The notes under the pieces were generated by a model that ran no database searches, had not been told where the DNA came from, and saw nothing but the letters and a program-made list of their open reading frames with translations. DNA of 6,114 bases from Helicobacteraceae bacterium (GTDB lineage: Bacteria; Campylobacterota; Campylobacteria; Campylobacterales; Sulfurimonadaceae). Location of the stretch: positions 1 to 6,114 of the forward strand of contig WFMO01000144.1 in assembly GCA_015489055.1 (NCBI GenBank), in the 5' to 3' direction. Shown piece by piece: positions 1 through 5,830 of the stretch. Both the position numbers and the translations under genes were made by a program. The number at the start of each line of letters is the position of its first letter. Position 1 is the first letter of the stretch.

Positions 1-832
1 GCTTAAAAAGATTTTTACTAAGCTCAAATCCTATCTTAAACTCTTCTTCTGCAGATACGGCATTTGCAGTTCTTAATTTATCAAGCCATATTTGAGGAAC
101 ATTAATACCCGGTACATGTGAAGCTAAAAATTGCGCGGTCCTTAGTTTTGTGATTGGAAATAAACCAAGAATCAAGGTAGCATCTTGTTTGTTTGGATGC
201 GCTAAATTTACCTCCTTTGTCAGTTCTATCAAAAGTTTGGCGTTTTGTAAATCATATACGGGCTGCGTGATTATCCCTATAGCACCTTTGGATATTTTTT
301 TATGTATCTTTTTTTGAAGTGTTTTTGGGTTTTTAGCATAAGAGTTTACCACCGCAAATGGATAGATGGTCTCAGGCGGCAGTAAAAATGGTTTGCCGGC
401 GTAATCTATTGAGCTGTTAAAGCATGATATGATATCTAAAAGCAAGGAGCTATCACCCTCAAATACACCTTTTGCATTTGGTTGGTCTGACATCTTTGCG
501 GGGTCTCCGGTAAGTGCTAAAATAGCTCTGATATTAACTTCATTTGCACCTAAAAGATCTGACTGAAGTGCTATGATATTTCTATCTCGCATACTCATAG
601 TAGCAATAACAGGCTTTTTAAATCTATCTTGAAGCATTTTTGCGGCAAAGAGTGAATTGTACTTGAGTTTTGCCAGCGGATTATCTGTTGTGGTGAAACC
701 ATCTACTAAAGTATCGAGCTCTAGGGACTCAAGCGTGCTTATGATGGATGAAAATTTAGCAGCGTGAGCAGGTGTAGTCTCTAGCGTTGTGTATGCCCCG
801 TTTTGTAATTTTTCTATGAGTTTTGTAAACAA
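1..832 (-). CDS. metF: Methylenetetrahydrofolate reductase (MetF family), partial, C-terminus beyond left edge
   Basis: The frame is open from a TTG at 832 to the left edge, giving 277 residues without a stop. The family reduces 5,10-methylene-THF to 5-methyl-THF with FAD, supplying the methyl group for methionine synthesis in the cytoplasm. Seen in the sequence: ETTPAH at residues 18-23 (E18 matches the catalytic Glu near the N-terminus of E. coli MetF), MRDRNIIALQSDLLGA at 81-96, ILALTGDP at 104-111 (D110 matches the flavin-site Asp), GIITQPVYD at 186-194 and PGINVP at 241-246. E. coli MetF is about 296 residues, so probably only the last few tens are missing. The TTG start is chosen because a TAA lies six codons upstream in frame with no ATG or GTG between, and TCCT at 839-842 reads AGGA on this strand six bases before it. 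The gene is divergent from serB. Family assignment is fairly sure; the symbol is by similarity of motifs only. Confidence 0.88.
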   Translation of the reverse strand, partial: MFTKLIEKLQNGAYTTLETTPAHAAKFSSIISTLESLELDTLVDGFTTTDNPLAKLKYNSLFAAKMLQDRFKKPVIATMSMRDRNIIALQSDLLGANEVNIRAILALTGDPAKMSDQPNAKGVFEGDSSLLLDIISCFNSSIDYAGKPFLLPPETIYPFAVVNSYAKNPKTLQKKIHKKISKGAIGIITQPVYDLQNAKLLIELTKEVNLAHPNKQDATLILGLFPITKLRTAQFLASHVPGINVPQIWLDKLRTANAVSAEEEFKIGFELSKNLFK

Positions 833-838
833 ATCTAT

Positions 839-842
839 TCCT
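839..842 (-). promoter_or_regulatory. Ribosome binding site deciding the TTG start of metF
   Basis: AGGA on the minus strand sits six bases before the TTG at 832-830. It supports this non-ATG start, since no other start codon lies between it and the upstream in-frame TAA. Confidence 0.6.
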
Positions 843-858
843 ACTCTTTAGTTGGGTT

Positions 859-867
859 TGGTATAAT
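859..867 (+). promoter_or_regulatory. Extended -10 promoter for serB (TG-N-TATAAT)
   Basis: TG at 859-860, one spacer base, then a perfect TATAAT at 862-867. No convincing -35 is seen, which is usual for sigma-70 promoters of Campylobacterota. Transcription would start near 874, leaving a 5' leader of about 26 bases before the serB ATG at 900. Confidence 0.65.
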
Positions 868-879
868 TACGCAATTATA
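862..879. repeat. Perfect inverted repeat joining the two divergent -10 boxes
   Basis: TATAATT (862-868) and AATTATA (873-879) are exact reverse complements separated by ACGC. Each arm contains the -10 hexamer of one divergent promoter. The symmetry may simply reflect two -10 boxes facing each other, or may be a site bound by a dimeric regulator. Confidence 0.7.
874..879 (-). promoter_or_regulatory. -10 box of the metF promoter
   Basis: ATTATA on the plus strand reads TATAAT on the minus strand. Transcription would start near 867, giving a leader of about 35 bases before the metF TTG at 832. There is no TG extension, so it is less certain than the serB box. It lies within the predicted start of the opposite transcript. 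Confidence 0.5.
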
Positions 880-899
880 ACCTAAAGTGAGCATAAATT

Positions 900-1520
900 A
901 TGAAATTGGCAGTATTTGATTTTGATTCTACATTAATGGACGGCGAGACTATTGATATTATAGCTAAAGAGTTTGGCATCGGCGAGATGGTTTCTAAGAT
1001 AACTTCGCAGGCCATGAGGGGTGAACTTGATTTTTTTGAAAGCCTTAAACAAAGAGTAGAGCTTTTAAAAGGATATGAGTACAAAGAAGTTAAAGAAATT
1101 TGCCGTAACTTGCCATATATGCAAGGTGCAAAAGAGACCATTAAAGAGCTGAAGAGTCGAGGCGTTAGTGTCGTGTGTTTTAGCGGAGGTTTTAGAGTTG
1201 CTACTTCATATGCCAAAGATATTTTGGGATATGATGCCGATTTTTCCAATATATTGCATCACAAAGATGGTAAGCTAAGCGGTTTGGTTGGAGGAGACAT
1301 GATGTTTGGCTTTTCAAAAGGGGATATGCTGACAAGACTGCAAAATCTTTTACATGTAAGTCCCAAAGAGACTTTGGTTGTAGGTGACGGTGCGAATGAT
1401 TTATCAATGTTTGCCTATGCATCGACAAAGATAGCTTTTTGCGCTAAAGAGGTGTTAAAAAAAGAAGCTACTCATATTATTGATGAGAAAGATTTAAGCC
1501 AGATTTTAAGAGTTGTCTAA
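900..1520 (+). CDS. serB: Phosphoserine phosphatase
   Basis: SerB hydrolyses O-phospho-L-serine to L-serine, the last step of the phosphorylated serine pathway, in the cytoplasm and with Mg2+. The 206-residue protein is a complete HAD-superfamily phosphatase. Motif I is DFDST with nucleophile D7 and acid/base D9. The cap region holds the SerB-typical E16 and the stretch AMRGELDFFESLKQRV (38-53). Motif II is SGGF with S95. Motif III is K140. Motif IV is GDGAND at 162-167 with D163 and D167. FSNILHHKDGKLSG (115-128) is also typical of the family. There is no N-terminal ACT domain, as expected for the short bacterial form. The ATG at 900 follows AGTGAG at 886-891, eight bases away. The gene is driven by the extended -10 at 859-867 and is divergent from metF. 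It converges with the ankyrin gene, 19 bases between stops. Function is well supported. Confidence 0.95.
   Translation: MKLAVFDFDSTLMDGETIDIIAKEFGIGEMVSKITSQAMRGELDFFESLKQRVELLKGYEYKEVKEICRNLPYMQGAKETIKELKSRGVSVVCFSGGFRVATSYAKDILGYDADFSNILHHKDGKLSGLVGGDMMFGFSKGDMLTRLQNLLHVSPKETLVVGDGANDLSMFAYASTKIAFCAKEVLKKEATHIIDEKDLSQILRVV
1350..1359. repeat. Palindrome TTACATGTAA, copy 1, inside serB
   Basis: A perfect 10-base palindrome in the serB coding region. The same ten bases occur at 5818-5827 and 5904-5913, and the core TACATGTA also at 3788-3795 in dedA. Confidence 0.6.
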
Positions 1521-1524
1521 ACTC

Positions 1525-1543
1525 TTAAGTGCTTTACGCTTAA
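1525..1543. terminator. Small hairpin between convergent serB and ankyrin gene, possible weak bidirectional terminator
   Basis: TTAAGTG (1525-1531) pairs with CGCTTAA (1537-1543) around the loop CTTTA, seven pairs including one G-T wobble. It lies in the 19-base convergent gap and covers the stop codon of the ankyrin gene. No good T-run follows on either strand and the stem is AT-rich, so intrinsic termination is doubtful. It is the only candidate in the gap. Confidence 0.3.
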
Positions 1544-2697
1544 TGTATTAAAGGCTGTGCTCTACATGAAGCCCCGTGCCGCTTTAAAAATTTGGCAATT
1601 TTTGTATATCCTTTATCTATGGCGTAGATTAGAGGAGTTTTGTTGTAATGATTTTTTTGCATTACATTGGCATGATGAAAAACAAGAGATTTTATTATTG
1701 CGTAGTGGTCAAAATATACTGCATTTATAAGCGGGGTGTTGCCGAAATTATCTGATGTATTTATATACGCTCCTCTTGATAGTAAAAAATTAACAATTTT
1801 TTTATACCCATAATATGCTGCATTATTTAGCGGCGTATCTCCGTCTTTATCTTTTGTATGTATATTTGCCCCGTGAAAAACTAAAATCTTTACTACGTTG
1901 TAGTGTCCGTGATATGCGGCGGTATTTAACGCCGTGTCACCGTGATTGTTTTTGTATTGCATATCTCCGCCATGTCTTAATAGTATTTTAACGATGTTTA
2001 CATATCCCTTTTTTGCGGCAATATATAGTGGTGATATTCTAAAATTATTTGCTCTGTTTACCAATGCGCCATGCGATATCAAAAAATCTACCATAGCCGG
2101 CTGGTCGTTTGATACCGCAATGCTAAGGAGAGTGTTGCCGTCTCTGTGGTAACTGTTGATATGTCGATATTTGGTATGACTAAGAAAATATTTTGCAATA
2201 TCTATGTTTCCATGTTTGATTGCACAAATAAGTGGTGTATCACCATTGCTGTTTTTTATATTTATGCTCGCACCCTTTTTTTGAAAAAGTTTTACAAGAT
2301 TTAAGTTATCTGCTATGACAGCGCTGATAAGCGGAGTGTTACCTTGATTATTTGTGGCGTTAATATCGGCACCGTTACGAATCAGCATAAGAGCTAGTTT
2401 TGTGTAACCTAGTCTTGCTGCAATATGAAGCGGAGTGTTACCTTGATTGTTTGGAGTGTTGATATCCGTTTTTGTTGATATTAAAGCTTTGCAGCGAGAA
2501 GCGTTGTTACTTAGTATCGCTGTTATGAGCGGCGTATTTTTATCTTGGTGCGTGCTATGTTTCTTTTGATAATGTTTTATACTGCTTTGAGATATCAATA
2601 CGGAGATAGTTTTTGTATTTTTATTTGTTTTGTACATTAAAGCAAATATGATTAAAAAAATTACTAATATTGACCCGGTTATATATACGACTTTCAT
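1540..2697 (-). CDS. Membrane-anchored ankyrin-repeat protein
   Basis: The 385-residue protein has one hydrophobic segment at about residues 3-22, a Lys/Asn/Thr/His-rich linker at 23-51, and then about ten ankyrin repeats to the C-terminus: roughly 52-83, 84-116, 117-149, 150-184, 185-217, 218-250, 251-283, 284-316, 317-349 and 350-382. Most repeats show the core G-x-T-P-L-x-x-A followed by a G-A-x-x-N turn. The repeat starting at 150 is 35 residues long instead of 33. Ankyrin repeats bind other proteins, and no catalytic domain is visible, so the partner is unknown. Topology is ambiguous: the segment could be a signal anchor placing the repeats in the periplasm, but positive charges are more frequent after it (K23, K26, K29) than before (K2), which would favour a cytoplasmic repeat domain. 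The ATG follows AAGAG seven bases upstream and lies 23 bases after the deformylase-like gene, so it is probably the last gene of that operon. Fold is sure, role unknown. Confidence 0.9.
   Translation of the reverse strand: MKVVYITGSILVIFLIIFALMYKTNKNTKTISVLISQSSIKHYQKKHSTHQDKNTPLITAILSNNASRCKALISTKTDINTPNNQGNTPLHIAARLGYTKLALMLIRNGADINATNNQGNTPLISAVIADNLNLVKLFQKKGASINIKNSNGDTPLICAIKHGNIDIAKYFLSHTKYRHINSYHRDGNTLLSIAVSNDQPAMVDFLISHGALVNRANNFRISPLYIAAKKGYVNIVKILLRHGGDMQYKNNHGDTALNTAAYHGHYNVVKILVFHGANIHTKDKDGDTPLNNAAYYGYKKIVNFLLSRGAYINTSDNFGNTPLINAVYFDHYAIIKSLVFHHANVMQKNHYNKTPLIYAIDKGYTKIAKFLKRHGASCRAQPLIH
2329..2448 (-). repeat. Near-identical DNA segment shared by two adjacent ankyrin units
   Basis: A 21-base stretch at 2329-2349 is exactly repeated at 2428-2448. 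The offset is 99 bases, precisely one 33-codon ankyrin unit. Both copies encode the consensus NNQGNTPL region (residues 83-90 and 116-123) using the same codons. This points to recent duplication or gene conversion of repeat units. Confidence 0.85.
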
Positions 2698-2717
2698 GCT
2701 TTAACTCTTAATATATA

Positions 2718-2726
2718 ATTTTACCA
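2718..2726 (-). promoter_or_regulatory. Possible internal extended -10 promoter before the ankyrin gene
   Basis: On the minus strand TGG-TAAAAT (2726 down to 2718) fits TG-N-TANNNT and would start transcription near 2711, about 14 bases before the ankyrin ATG. It overlaps the stop codon of the preceding gene. Such AT-rich matches are common by chance in this composition, so this is weak. Confidence 0.25.
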
Positions 2727-3530
2727 CAACAATAGGTAATTAACACCAAGCAGTATGAGCAGTTTAATCAGCGATATAGCAGTTGTGCCTATGATGTTTC
2801 CGATTTGGCAAGATGAGCAATTTTTATATTGTTTCCCCTCATACTGCGCATAGAAAAAATAAATTATCAGTAATACAAACAGTATCACGCTTGAATAGCC
2901 TTCCAAGATGCCAAGCAGGTGAGTCATGTGATTGGTTAGAAAAAATTTAAAAAACGCAAGAATTAAACTGGCTGCAAAAAGGTATTTAAAAGTATTTAGA
3001 ATTTTATCTCGTTTAAAAACCGTAGGACATCCGTTATCGGTAATCGCATCTGTTCCAAATTGAAGTTTTGAATCAAGCAGTGCTTTTTCCCTTTCATCAA
3101 GCCTTACTCTAAAATTTGCACCAAACATATAGTCAAGTTTTCTTTGCAGCAGGACCGATAAATCATCTTCTGCGTCTAAGAACTGTTGCTCTTCATTTTT
3201 ATCTTCATACATAATAGTTATTTTTTTATATCTTTTGGTTTTAGCGCTTAAACCGGGAAAATATGCCGTTGTCTCAATCGGTGTTATCTGTCCCTCTTTT
3301 TTTATCATTCTTGGGTTTATAAGTTCTAAAAACTCTTCATTTTCCCCTTTAATAACAATTACATTTAGAGGTGAGCCTATTTGAAATGCAGCTAGTCCGG
3401 ATAGATTATTGGCTGTTATAGTATCTTTTAGATCACGGATAAGCTCGTCTAAAGATTGGTCAAATTTTCTGACATTGGCACCAAATTCAAGGCTTGGAGT
3501 TGTCGGATATGTCGTTATTTGCCTAACCAT
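2721..3530 (-). CDS. Degenerate peptide-deformylase-like protein with C-terminal membrane tail
   Basis: From the ATG at 3530 the product has 269 residues. Residues 1-150 match peptide deformylase in layout: MVRQITTYP at the N-terminus, SGLAAFQIG (44-52) for the GxGLAAPQ motif with Q50 kept, ETTAYFPG (86-93) for EGCLSxPG, and QRKLDYMFG (129-137) for QHExDHLxG. The Cys and both His metal ligands become T88, R130 and Y134, and the catalytic Glu becomes K131. The 42-residue spacing between Cys and first His positions equals that of E. coli deformylase (C90, H132). Deformylase activity is therefore very unlikely. Residues 182-199, 213-229 and 246-266 look like membrane helices, with C-S-S-C at 238-241 between the last two. 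Codons for a longer start at 3587 exist but would overlap dedA by 65 bases. AGGAG at 3538-3542 lies four bases before ATG 3533 and seven before ATG 3530, favouring 3530. The start overlaps the dedA stop, so the two are probably translated together. The role is unknown; a binding or sensory membrane pseudoenzyme is an inference. Confidence 0.85.
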   Translation of the reverse strand: MVRQITTYPTTPSLEFGANVRKFDQSLDELIRDLKDTITANNLSGLAAFQIGSPLNVIVIKGENEEFLELINPRMIKKEGQITPIETTAYFPGLSAKTKRYKKITIMYEDKNEEQQFLDAEDDLSVLLQRKLDYMFGANFRVRLDEREKALLDSKLQFGTDAITDNGCPTVFKRDKILNTFKYLFAASLILAFFKFFLTNHMTHLLGILEGYSSVILFVLLIIYFFYAQYEGKQYKNCSSCQIGNIIGTTAISLIKLLILLGVNYLLLW

Positions 3531-4101
3531 CATTTTTCTCCTGTTTTTGCGTTGCTTTATGAAAATAGTAATACACTGTACCTGCAAATATCAAACCAAG
3601 CGGTGCTGCTATATACCAATGTTCCTTCATGATTTTAAGCAAATTAAGAAGGTCTTGACCAAAATACCATGCAAGCGTTATCGTTACACCTGCCCATACT
3701 AATGCACTTAAAAAATTGATAATTGCAAATTTTTTGCTATTATATCCGGTTAGTCCGATGGAAATGGGAATGAGCGTACGCATACCGTACATGTAACGTT
3801 GTACAAATATAATCGGCCAGCCATATTTTTTTAGTAAAAGATGCGTTAATGCAAATTTGCGTCTTTGTGAAATTAGTTTTTTATGTACATATTTTTTGTT
3901 ATACCTGCCGATAAAGAAGTAGATAAAATCTCCTGAAAAACCACCAAGAGCCGCGACTAAGATAGATAGATATAAATTCATGTCACCTGTATGTGAAAAG
4001 ATACCCGCCATTATCAGACCCGATTCTCCTTCTAAAATACTCCATACATAAAGTATAATATAACTGTACTCTTTCATTAGTTCTATTAAAATATGGGTCA
4101 T
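3523..4101 (-). CDS. DedA family integral membrane protein
   Basis: This is a 192-residue membrane protein of the DedA (SNARE-associated, VTT domain) family. Known members recycle undecaprenyl phosphate (UptA type) or move other lipids across the inner membrane, often driven by an ion gradient. Seen: an early acidic re-entrant region LEGESGLIMAG (23-33) in place of the common E-x-x-x-P form, GDFIYFFIGR (57-66), and the diagnostic R-Y-x-x-G-x-R block at 102-108 followed by P112 and G116 and then NFLSALVWAG (129-138). Hydrophobic helices are at about 12-33, 43-65, 95-117, 126-147 and 163-180. The C-terminal tail is charged. The ATG follows AAGGA at 4112-4116, which overlaps the dprA stop 13 bases upstream. 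Its stop overlaps the start of the deformylase-like gene. Substrate cannot be read from the sequence; nearby envelope genes fit lipid-carrier transport but do not prove it. Confidence 0.88.
   Translation of the reverse strand: MTHILIELMKEYSYIILYVWSILEGESGLIMAGIFSHTGDMNLYLSILVAALGGFSGDFIYFFIGRYNKKYVHKKLISQRRKFALTHLLLKKYGWPIIFVQRYMYGMRTLIPISIGLTGYNSKKFAIINFLSALVWAGVTITLAWYFGQDLLNLLKIMKEHWYIAAPLGLIFAGTVYYYFHKATQKQEKNDG
3538..3542 (-). promoter_or_regulatory. Strong ribosome binding site deciding the start of the deformylase-like gene
   Basis: AGGAG on the minus strand lies inside the end of dedA, seven bases before the ATG at 3530 and four before the adjacent ATG at 3533. Spacing favours 3530, which also gives the deformylase-like N-terminus MVRQ. 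It argues against the longer start at 3587. Confidence 0.7.
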
Positions 4102-4114
4102 CTGTTTTTATCCT

Positions 4115-4891
4115 TTATAATAGTGTGATTTTACCATATTTTACCTCGATTAACCCCTGTAATTCATATTCAAATACTTTAGCTGCATATTTTGACACTG
4201 CTTCTTCATAAGACGGAGATGATGCGCAATAGTTTAAAAATTCATCTGACGTATCGGCTACGTTATTGCTAGTTTTAAATTGTGACACAAAGTCATCAAC
4301 ATTATAAATGGCAGTTGCCTCGTTATTTGCTAAAAGCTGATTTGTTCCGTTGCTTTGGTTGATATGATGAGGTAAAACATAGATCTGTTTACCCATTTTT
4401 TTGGCATATTTTACGCTGTGCATAGTTCCTGAATCAATATCCGCATGCATAACAATGAGTATCTCTGCAAGGGCTACGATAAGCTCATTTCTTAGAGGAA
4501 AAGTATATCTTTGCGAAGGTGTCCCGGCTTTAAACTGACTTAGCACTAAACCGTTTTGCTCTATCTGCTGGATTAACTTTTTATTTATTGCGGGATATCG
4601 TTTGTCAAGTCCTGTTCCTGCTACCATAATGGTGTTTTTAGCCCCCGCTGCTTGGTGGGCTATCGTATCTATCCCTATGGCCCCGCCGCTTACTATGCAT
4701 AGTCCCGCGTTTGCCAGTTTGGATGCAATAATCTGTGTAAACTGTTTTGCGTATTGATTTGCTTTTCTGCTGCCGACTATTGATATTTTTCTTCGCTTTA
4801 ATAAAGAAGTATCCCCTATAAAAAAGAGCTCTTTGGGGTACTGCCTCATGGAATCTAGCTCATTTATATGAAAATCAATCGTACTTGTCAT
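4115..4891 (-). CDS. dprA: DNA processing protein DprA (Smf)
   Basis: DprA binds incoming single-stranded DNA in natural transformation, protects it and loads RecA. The 258-residue product is a compact Rossmann-fold DprA. Seen: ISIVGSRKA (36-44), SGGAIGIDTIAH (68-79), GTGLDKRYP (92-100), SQFKAGTPSQRYTFPLRN (118-135), a conserved SGT (154-156) and GKQIYVLP (167-174). Residues 213-258 form a small C-terminal domain consistent with the winged-helix-like DML1 region. There is no N-terminal SAM domain, which fits the short forms of Campylobacterota. The ATG at 4891 overlaps the stop of the deacetylase gene in the sequence ATGA, indicating translational coupling. It is followed after 13 bases by dedA. 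Presence suggests, but does not prove, natural competence. Assignment is firm. Confidence 0.95.
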   Translation of the reverse strand: MTSTIDFHINELDSMRQYPKELFFIGDTSLLKRRKISIVGSRKANQYAKQFTQIIASKLANAGLCIVSGGAIGIDTIAHQAAGAKNTIMVAGTGLDKRYPAINKKLIQQIEQNGLVLSQFKAGTPSQRYTFPLRNELIVALAEILIVMHADIDSGTMHSVKYAKKMGKQIYVLPHHINQSNGTNQLLANNEATAIYNVDDFVSQFKTSNNVADTSDEFLNYCASSPSYEEAVSKYAAKVFEYELQGLIEVKYGKITLL

Positions 4892-5808
4892 ATCTGGTTC
4901 ACATATACCAAATCTACCTGTTTTAACAGCTGCTTAGATTGCCCAACGGCTTTAAGAGTTGCAGGGTGCGGATGACCAATGGCAATAGCATATCCTTTCT
5001 TTTTGGCAATATCAACTGCAATTTTTAGCTGATGTTTTATATAGGCCACGTTTTGTTTATCATCCAAAAAAACATCTCTTGCAATATATCTCATATGAAA
5101 TTCTTTTGTCACTTCTGGTGCTTTAGAGTACGGTGTGGTAACGCTATCAACAAACTGTATGTGGTATTTTTTAAGCACATATATAAGCTTACGCATTGCT
5201 TTTTTATTTGCCGTAAATGTACTGCCTGTATGATTGTTCAAATATGTAAGTCTTGGAAACTCTTTTTTTATTGTTGCTATGCGTTTTTGTATCTTAGTTA
5301 GTGAATCTGTTATGTTTAATGTATTTGGCTCAGGATGTTTAAACTCTATAGCCTGTAATGGCAGGTGCACCATGTAAAAAGGCTCTTTTGCCGCTAAAAG
5401 CGCAGTATTTGGGTGTATATAATTTGGCGGAAAAAAGGACATTGTTACTTTGAGATGCAGAGCATTTATATCACGCACCTCAGATGCGAACGAAACATCA
5501 TCAAAAATAATTGCAAGTTTTGGTTTGTGTTTTATATTGTGCACAATAGTCTGATGAGGTAAAGCCGGTATCGATTTTATCTTTTTAGATGGAGATGGCT
5601 TGGTTGTATGTTTTATAGATTTGCTTATTTGCTTATAAAGCTTTTGTTTGCTTATTTGATCAAATGAACCATCTTTATATCCGATATAATAACCTACTGC
5701 AAAAACAGCCAATGCCAATAAACAAAAGAGTAAAAGATATGTTAGATATTTAAAAGCGGTATTGTTGCTTTTTTTCTTTCGTTTGCGCTTTGTCGGTTGT
5801 TTTTTCAA
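4888..5808 (-). CDS. Divergent polysaccharide deacetylase (YibQ family), membrane anchored
   Basis: The 306-residue protein belongs to the divergent polysaccharide deacetylase family (Polysacc_deac_2, YibQ-like). It begins with a very basic stretch KRKRKKK (7-13), then a membrane helix at about 20-43, a Lys/Ser/Pro-rich linker to about 95, and the enzyme domain at 96-306. By the positive-inside rule the domain faces the periplasm. Conserved points seen: LAIIFDD (98-104), HLPLQA (148-153), NNHTGS (191-196, candidate metal His193), RDVFLDD (244-250) and IGHPHPATL (277-285). These keep the Asp/His set expected of the family, so it is probably active on a cell-wall or surface polysaccharide, substrate unknown. 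The only usable start is TTG at 5808: an in-frame TAA lies five codons upstream and no ATG comes before residue 123. No clear Shine-Dalgarno is seen. It starts 22 bases after purL and overlaps dprA by four bases. Confidence 0.9.
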   Translation of the reverse strand: MKKQPTKRKRKKKSNNTAFKYLTYLLLFCLLALAVFAVGYYIGYKDGSFDQISKQKLYKQISKSIKHTTKPSPSKKIKSIPALPHQTIVHNIKHKPKLAIIFDDVSFASEVRDINALHLKVTMSFFPPNYIHPNTALLAAKEPFYMVHLPLQAIEFKHPEPNTLNITDSLTKIQKRIATIKKEFPRLTYLNNHTGSTFTANKKAMRKLIYVLKKYHIQFVDSVTTPYSKAPEVTKEFHMRYIARDVFLDDKQNVAYIKHQLKIAVDIAKKKGYAIAIGHPHPATLKAVGQSKQLLKQVDLVYVNQI

Positions 5809-5815
5809 GCTATGC

Positions 5816-5829
5816 CGTTACATGTAAAG
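5816..5829. repeat. Direct repeat CGTTACATGTAAAG, copy 1, between purL and the deacetylase gene
   Basis: A 14-base sequence containing the palindrome TTACATGTAA, lying in the 22-base gap between the purL stop and the TTG start. It is identical to 5902-5915, 86 bases away. Confidence 0.75.
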
Positions 5830-5830
5830 A

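Noticed and set aside
875..1428. Minus-strand open frames across serB
   Set aside because: They lie antisense to a strongly supported phosphatase gene and encode no recognisable protein.
1525..1543. Strong intrinsic terminator between serB and the ankyrin gene
   Set aside because: The stem is short, AT-rich and has a wobble pair, and no T-run follows on either strand; kept only as a weak candidate.
1946..2152. Plus-strand open frame inside the ankyrin gene
   Set aside because: Shadow of the ankyrin repeats on the opposite strand, with no start signals of note.
2721..3530. Functional peptide deformylase (def)
   Set aside because: All metal ligands and the catalytic Glu are replaced, so a plain def annotation would be misleading.
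3531..3587. Longer N-terminus for the deformylase-like protein, starting at 3587
   Set aside because: It would overlap dedA by 65 bases, has no ribosome binding site, and adds a basic segment absent from deformylases. AGGAG at 3538-3542 points to 3530.
3409..3702. Plus-strand open frame over the dedA / deformylase-like junction
   Set aside because: Antisense to two supported genes and low-complexity hydrophobic content typical of a shadow frame.
5032..5301. Plus-strand open frame rich in Cys, Phe and His inside the deacetylase gene
   Set aside because: Composition is what antisense of Lys/Ala/Met-rich coding gives; the deacetylase motifs on the other strand are clear.
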